The notes beneath the pieces are model-generated. The model searched no databases, was not told where the DNA came from, and saw nothing but the letters and a program-made list of their open reading frames with translations. 9,415 nt of DNA from JBHIBA01 sp046758845 (lineage in GTDB: Bacteria; UBA8248; JACPRG01; G963555815). This document shows, piece by piece, positions 5,535-9,415 of this stretch. The stretch spans positions 1 to 9,415 of the forward strand of contig JBHIBA010000178.1 in assembly GCA_046758845.1 (NCBI GenBank), written 5' to 3'. The position numbers and the translations under genes are program-made. Each line of letters begins with the position of its first letter. The first letter of the stretch is position 1.

Positions 5535-6956
5535 ATGGCGAACCACCGCGGAAGAAATGCGAAGATTGATACGCTAATTCTTGATGTAGACTACATCGTT
5601 ACGATGAACCGAAACCGCGACATTGTGACGGATGGGGCGATAGCAATCCATAAGGGGAAAATTCTGGAAGTCGGCAAAAGTGGCGAACTCAAGAAAAGTT
5701 ACCATGACGTCAAACGGACGATTCGAGCTCGAGACCGTCTTGTTATGCCGGGTCTCATCAATGGCCACACGCACTCGACCCAGCAGCTCGCGCGGGGGCT
5801 CGCCGACTGCGTCTTCCTGCCCACCTGGCTCTACGACCGCCTCTATCCGTGGGAGGACGCCCTCACCGAGGAAGAGGTGTACCTCTCAACGATGGCCTGC
5901 TGCTTCGAGCTGATCCGGACGGGGACGACCTGCTTCGACGAAGCAGGCGGCTACAACATGCACATGGCCGCCAAGGCCGTGACGGAAGTGGGGCTGCGGG
6001 CAAATCTGAAAAGGTCGGTGACCGACATTCACGCCACCGGCCGCCCGCTGCCGCCCAAGATGCGTGAGAAGACGCGCGAGGGGCTCGCCGCCGGCGAGGC
6101 ATTCGTCAAGAAATACAACGGGACGGCCAACGGGCGCGTCGCCGCCTGGTTCTCCTGCCGCACGGAGAGGATGAGTTCGAGCAGCCTCCTGGCCGAGACC
6201 ACGGAGTTGTGCAAGAAGCACGGGGTCGGGTTCGGCACCCACATGCAGGCGGCCCCGGATTCCGTCAACCGCCACAAAGAGATCCACCACGGCAAGCGGG
6301 CCGTCATTCGCTACCATGAGGCGGGGGCCCTCGGACCCCATCTCATCACCTACCACACCAACCACCTCAGCGACGAGGAGCTGGAACTCCTCGACGAGTA
6401 CAAGGTCGGCGTCATTCACTGTCCGACGGCAAGCTTCATGGGGGCCTACGGAAGCATCAGCCAAGGAAAGCACCCGGAGATGTTCGCCAGGGGGATGAAG
6501 CACGGCCTGGGCTGCGATACGGCCCCCGAGTCGAACTTCGTGGATATGTTCCGCGTCATGTTCGCGGTGACGGCTCACCGGGATGTCCGGATGGACGCGA
6601 CCCTGTTCCCGCCGGAGCACATCCTCGAAATGGCCACCCTGGGCAGCGCCCGAGCCATGAACATGGAAAAGGACGTCGGCTCGCTGGAGAAGGGGAAAAA
6701 GGCGGACCTCATCATGCTTGACATCACGCGGCCGGAATGGATCCCCCACCACAACGTCATTTCCAACATCGTGCAGTCCTCAAGCGGGGACACCGTCGAC
6801 TTCATGATGGTGGATGGAGAAGTGCTCTACGAGGATCGGCAGATCAAGACGGTGGACGAGAAAGAGCTGCTCAAGGCGGCGAACAGGGCGGGCCTCGCCG
6901 TGGCCAGGCGGACGGGATTGGACTACTTCGGCCGGTCCCATTGGCCCATGAGATAA
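5535..6956 (+). CDS. Amidohydrolase-superfamily enzyme, copy 2 (mosaic paralogue of copy 1)
   Basis: A 473-residue paralogue of the enzyme at 2537-3934. It has an 8-residue N-terminal extension (MANHRGRN) and then aligns without gaps. The metal and catalytic set is the same: H78-T-H80, H236, H274 and D328, with Ala239 again replacing the HxxE glutamate. All differences lie in the first 152 codons and the last two: the first-motif M71 becomes T79, I91-H92 becomes L99-Y100, D128-P129 becomes E136-A137, and A144 becomes V152. The start is supported by TGAGGAG 10 nt upstream. The first 68 aligned codons are about 47% GC by hand count against 59% in copy 1; the rest is GC-rich. This composition break marks a recombination boundary near 5763. 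The changes near the HxH motif and the following loop could alter specificity while the rest of the barrel is shared. Confidence 0.9.
   Translation: MANHRGRNAKIDTLILDVDYIVTMNRNRDIVTDGAIAIHKGKILEVGKSGELKKSYHDVKRTIRARDRLVMPGLINGHTHSTQQLARGLADCVFLPTWLYDRLYPWEDALTEEEVYLSTMACCFELIRTGTTCFDEAGGYNMHMAAKAVTEVGLRANLKRSVTDIHATGRPLPPKMREKTREGLAAGEAFVKKYNGTANGRVAAWFSCRTERMSSSSLLAETTELCKKHGVGFGTHMQAAPDSVNRHKEIHHGKRAVIRYHEAGALGPHLITYHTNHLSDEELELLDEYKVGVIHCPTASFMGAYGSISQGKHPEMFARGMKHGLGCDTAPESNFVDMFRVMFAVTAHRDVRMDATLFPPEHILEMATLGSARAMNMEKDVGSLEKGKKADLIMLDITRPEWIPHHNVISNIVQSSSGDTVDFMMVDGEVLYEDRQIKTVDEKELLKAANRAGLAVARRTGLDYFGRSHWPMR
6013..6946 (+). repeat. 934-bp exact direct repeat, right copy
   Basis: This is the partner of 2991-3924. 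It covers codons 160 to 470 of amidohydrolase copy 2. The two tracts are in direct orientation and separated by 2088 bp that include the binding-protein gene and the distinct 5' part of copy 2. Recombination between them would delete or duplicate a 3022-bp unit and leave an intact amidohydrolase at each junction. Confidence 0.95.
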
Positions 6957-7075
6957 ATCAAACGGGAAGGTCCCTTCGACCGATAGAGGTTGGAGCACCA
7001 ATTCACAGTCCATTCATCCGGGCTCTTCAGTAAAAGACGGCGCATCTCACCAAGAACAGAGAGCCCCTCATTTAC

Positions 7076-7087
7076 TGATCTAGATCA
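7076..7087. promoter_or_regulatory. FNR/CRP-family-like operator upstream of the cytochrome c gene
   Basis: TGATCTAGATCA is a perfect 12-bp palindrome and contains the core TGAT-N4-ATCA of the FNR-type consensus TTGAT-N4-ATCAA; only the outermost base on each side differs. Its centre is at 7081.5, about 111 bp before the cytochrome start. A TATCGT hexamer at 7111-7116 (4 of 6 to TATAAT) would place the palindrome near -41.5, the class II activator position. The promoter assignment is inference. Confidence 0.4.
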
Positions 7088-7147
7088 TAGATCCGAGTAC
7101 TTCCCCTCAGTATCGTCCGTTGGACAATAAGAACATCATCGGTGTAA

Positions 7148-7162
7148 CGGCCGCAGAGGCCG
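7148..7162 (+). other. Small GC hairpin in the cytochrome c leader
   Basis: CGGCC (7148-7152) and GGCCG (7158-7162) form a 5-bp stem with a 5-nt loop, followed by CCTTAATTT. It lies 30 nt before the cytochrome ATG. It could be a weak terminator for amidohydrolase copy 2 or a leader hairpin; the short stem and broken T-run make either uncertain. Confidence 0.25.
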
Positions 7163-7192
7163 CCTTAATTTCTACCAAGGGAGGATTGCGAG

Positions 7193-8086
7193 ATGAGAAG
7201 GATCAGGTATTGCTATGCCGTCGCTGCCCTCGCCGGTGCGTTTCTCGTCTCTTGGGGAACGGCCCAGGCGGAAACCCTCCTGGAGCGGGGCGCCTATCTG
7301 ATGAAGAGCATCGTCGCGTGCGGGAACTGCCACACGCCGAAGGACAGGGGCCGTCCCATCATGAGCAAAGAGCTCGCGGGCGGGTTCAAGTTCGACGAAA
7401 AACCGTTTACCGCGTATGCGCCCAACATCACCCCCGACAAAGAAACCGGAATTGGCAACTGGACGGACGCGCAGATCATCCGGGCCATCCGAGAAGGCAA
7501 ACGCCCCGACGGCGCCACGATCGGCCCGCCCATGCCCTTCCAGTTTTACCGGCACATCTCCGACCGGGACGTCAAGGCCATCGTGGCTTATTTGAGGCAG
7601 GTCAAGCCGATTCGGAATAAGGTCCTAAAGTCCGTCTACCGGATTCCGCTGCCCCCGGCATACGGCCCGCCGGTGAAAAGCGTGGCTGAAGTCACACCGA
7701 GCGCCGGCAAGGTCAAGTACGGCGAGTATCTGGCCCGCATCGGCCACTGCTTCGAGTGCCACACGCCCATGGGCAAGAGGGGGCGAGACCTGAGCAAGAT
7801 CGGCTCGGGCGGCTTCCCCTTTTACGGTCCTTGGGGGACGGTCTTCTCGGCCAACATCACGCCCGACAAGACGACGGGCATCGGCAAGTGGACGGACCGT
7901 CAGATCAAGGTGGCCATCACCAACGGGCAGCGGGCCAGCGGGGAAAAGATGCTACCTCCGATGGGCTACAACTATTACAAGAACATCAAGACGGGGGACC
8001 TGGACGCCATCGTCGCGTACCTACGGTCGCTGAAACCGCTTCCGGCGGTCCGCAAGGTCCGCCACATCCCGCCGAAGAAGAAGTGA
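7193..8086 (+). CDS. Periplasmic diheme c-type cytochrome
   Basis: A 297-residue exported cytochrome with two class I c-type domains. A Sec signal (MRRIRY, then a hydrophobic stretch, cleavage after AQA at residue 26) precedes heme motif C43-G-N-C46-H47 and its probable axial Met114 in PPMPF. The second domain has C186-F-E-C189-H190 with probable Met257 in PPMGY. Each domain carries an NITPDKxTGIGxWTDxQI segment, so the protein arose by internal duplication. The pattern resembles cytochrome subunits that pass electrons from periplasmic alcohol, aldehyde or nicotinate-type dehydrogenases to the respiratory chain; no partner dehydrogenase is in the window. AAGGGAGG at 7177-7184 supports the ATG. 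The gene is 236 bp from copy 2, behind an FNR-like palindrome, and ends at the terminator at 8166-8197. Heme attachment needs the cytochrome c maturation machinery elsewhere in the genome. Confidence 0.93.
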   Translation: MRRIRYCYAVAALAGAFLVSWGTAQAETLLERGAYLMKSIVACGNCHTPKDRGRPIMSKELAGGFKFDEKPFTAYAPNITPDKETGIGNWTDAQIIRAIREGKRPDGATIGPPMPFQFYRHISDRDVKAIVAYLRQVKPIRNKVLKSVYRIPLPPAYGPPVKSVAEVTPSAGKVKYGEYLARIGHCFECHTPMGKRGRDLSKIGSGGFPFYGPWGTVFSANITPDKTTGIGKWTDRQIKVAITNGQRASGEKMLPPMGYNYYKNIKTGDLDAIVAYLRSLKPLPAVRKVRHIPPKKK

Positions 8087-8165
8087 GGCTAAGCGGCGAA
8101 ACGGGATTGGCGTTCACCGGGACCTGGATTGATTAACTCGAGGTCGAATTGGCATTCAGCTCGTC

Positions 8166-8197
8166 GGGCGGGGCTTCTGGGTCCCGCCCCTTTTCTT
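8166..8197 (+). terminator. Intrinsic terminator of the cytochrome c gene
   Basis: GGGCGGG (8166-8172) pairs with CCCGCCC (8183-8189) in a 7-bp GC stem, extendable by one G-T pair, and is followed by CTTTTCTT. It lies about 80 nt after the cytochrome stop. It has no T-tract on the minus strand, so it serves plus-strand transcription. The remainder of 8087-8317 shows only a 6-bp hairpin (8224-8229 with 8239-8244) that could weakly terminate the convergent peptidase gene. Confidence 0.75.
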
Positions 8198-8317
8198 GCC
8201 CATGATGAGGAAATTGCCGCCGTGCGCGGGCCTGACATCCGCGCCCTGTGGCTGCCGGGCGTGAACCCGTACCTTAGCAAGAACCGCCAACGGGCAAACG
8301 GTCGAGTATCGTTCAGA

Positions 8318-9415
8318 TCAACACCCGGCCAGCCCCCAAATGATGCGCGCCACAGCCTTTAGGTTCGCCTCGAAACGGGCTCGGTCAAGATTCGCCGGCT
8401 GGTCAAGGACCGTATGGTAGAAATCGTCAAGCTCACAGAGCCAGGCGACCGGGACGCCTGCCTTATAGAATTCGATGTGATCGCTAAAGGGCCTCGGAGG
8501 ACAGTGCCATTCGCTTACCGGGATTCCATAATCCGAAACCACCTGCTCAACGAGGGCGCGGGTTTCCTCGGTCACGTGGGCGTTCAATCGGCCGGTCGCG
8601 GCGCAGATAATCCCGTCCAGATTCACGACGGCCTTCGCCCGGGCCATTTCCTCCGGATGACGGGACACATAAGACCGGGCTCCCAGGAAACCAAACTCCT
8701 CGGCGGCAAGCCCCAAGAAGCAAACGGTTCGCCGACGAGGGGCGCGGGAGAAGAACCCGGCAAGGTCCAGGAGGGCTCCCGTTCCCGAGGCGTTATCGGC
8801 AGCGTGGGGGCCCAGGCCGTGGCTGTCGAAGTGGGAGACGACAAAGACGATCTCTTCCGGAGCTCGGGGTCCCGGGACACGGCCCACCAGGACCTCCGAC
8901 TCATCGGCCCGATACTGCCCCTTCACCTCAATTTGCGCCCGAACGGACCGCTGACTCGCTAAGGCTTGAAGTCTTCGGCTCTGCGAGGACGTTACAGCCA
9001 CAGCGGGGATTCGGCCGGGAAGGCCGAAAAGGTTCGTCACTCCGACACGGGCGACTTCTTCCTGAAGCCTCGTCCCCAGGATGAACCCGGCAGCCCAGTT
9101 TTCCTCTGCCAGAGGAACGGCCTGATAGGACTTGAACGCATCTGCCAGGACGATCCGGCCTATGCAGCTATGGCCCCTCCGAGCGAGGTCGTCGTAGTCT
9201 TCCTTTGCTCCCTCTTCCGCATAAACGACGGGGGCCTCTACTCCTCCATCGGGAGTGAGGGCCGAGAGACCAAGCCCCTCACAGGGGATGGAAAAGGACT
9301 GCGGCGTCGTGACCGAAAGGGTAGCACTGTCGCAACGGTAACCGAGATATTCCATTTCCTCCGCCTTGACATCATGAAGCCCTTGGAGCTGAAAATGGCG
9401 GCGGATGAACTCTCG
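8318..9415 (-). CDS. M28-family zinc metallopeptidase, N-terminus outside window
   Basis: The frame is open from the window edge to a TGA at 8318-8320 and gives 365 visible residues. There is no stop between the edge and the Met at 9355, and the extra REFIRRHFQLQGL segment looks like genuine M28 N-terminal helix, so 9355 is probably not the start. The full metal set is present (numbering the first visible residue as 1): H195 with catalytic D197 in SHFDSHG, bridging D207 in AADNASG, catalytic E239 and ligand E240 in AAEEFGF, D267 in LDG and H334 in YHT. The 12-residue H-D spacing matches M28 aminopeptidases. A stretch before the catalytic core (PVVYAEEG to AAGFILG) resembles a protease-associated (PA) domain insert. 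The role is probably an exported or membrane-associated aminopeptidase, but the signal region is not visible. Confidence 0.88.
   Translation of the reverse strand, partial: REFIRRHFQLQGLHDVKAEEMEYLGYRCDSATLSVTTPQSFSIPCEGLGLSALTPDGGVEAPVVYAEEGAKEDYDDLARRGHSCIGRIVLADAFKSYQAVPLAEENWAAGFILGTRLQEEVARVGVTNLFGLPGRIPAVAVTSSQSRRLQALASQRSVRAQIEVKGQYRADESEVLVGRVPGPRAPEEIVFVVSHFDSHGLGPHAADNASGTGALLDLAGFFSRAPRRRTVCFLGLAAEEFGFLGARSYVSRHPEEMARAKAVVNLDGIICAATGRLNAHVTEETRALVEQVVSDYGIPVSEWHCPPRPFSDHIEFYKAGVPVAWLCELDDFYHTVLDQPANLDRARFEANLKAVARIIWGLAGC

Noticed and set aside
2991..6946. Long direct repeats as ends of a composite transposon or integron unit
   Set aside because: The repeats are coding amidohydrolase sequence in direct orientation. 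No transposase, terminal inverted repeats or target-site duplication is visible.
8129..8362. 77-codon plus-strand frame after the cytochrome gene
   Set aside because: It runs through the intrinsic terminator at 8166-8197 and into the antisense of the peptidase gene, with no recognisable domain.
1..9415. CRISPR array, tRNA or rRNA genes, or a phage defence system
   Set aside because: No regularly spaced short repeats, no cloverleaf-like sequence, and no nuclease, helicase or toxin-like proteins were seen. The window is metabolic and respiratory in character.

Overview
The window carries six recognisable protein genes, plus the probable tail of another at the left edge. The GC-rich composition, GTG/TTG starts, Sec signal peptides and a diheme cytochrome c point to a Gram-negative-type, high-GC, respiring environmental bacterium. 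An uncultivated soil or sediment lineage is a guess from overall style; no marker gene here fixes the phylum.

Layout, left to right: (i) a short reading frame that ends at 96; (ii) an exported metallo-beta-lactamase-fold hydrolase (209-1096, +); (iii) a convergent exported tetratricopeptide-repeat protein (1299-2030, -), whose stop codon lies in the loop of a terminator-like hairpin; (iv) a 479-506 bp non-coding stretch with a perfect -35 box and an inverted repeat; (v) a plus-strand cluster made of amidohydrolase copy 1 (2537-3934), an orphan NMT1/THI5-type ABC substrate-binding protein (4104-5105), amidohydrolase copy 2 (5535-6956) and a diheme cytochrome c (7193-8086), closed by a good intrinsic terminator at 8166-8197; (vi) a convergent M28 zinc metallopeptidase (8318 to the right edge, -) whose N-terminus lies outside the window.

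The most notable structure is the amidohydrolase pair. The two genes align without indels at a fixed offset of 3022 bp, but identity rises in steps: about 70% over the first 204 aligned bases, about 92% over the next 250, then no difference over 934 bp to within four codons of the stop. Copy 2 also jumps from about 47% GC to GC-rich at the first step. This looks like repeated gene conversion (or an assembly chimera) that homogenised the catalytic barrel and left distinct N-termini. The two copies flank the binding protein, so the locus is a direct-repeat module that could amplify or collapse. Both copies have alanine where the nucleobase-deaminase branch of this superfamily normally has the catalytic glutamate of HxxE.

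A plausible joint role is capture of a small heterocyclic or amide compound in the periplasm by the binding protein, followed by cytoplasmic hydrolysis or deamination. No permease or ATPase gene is present here, so this is inference. The cytochrome has its own upstream region with an FNR/CRP-type palindrome and is probably regulated separately.
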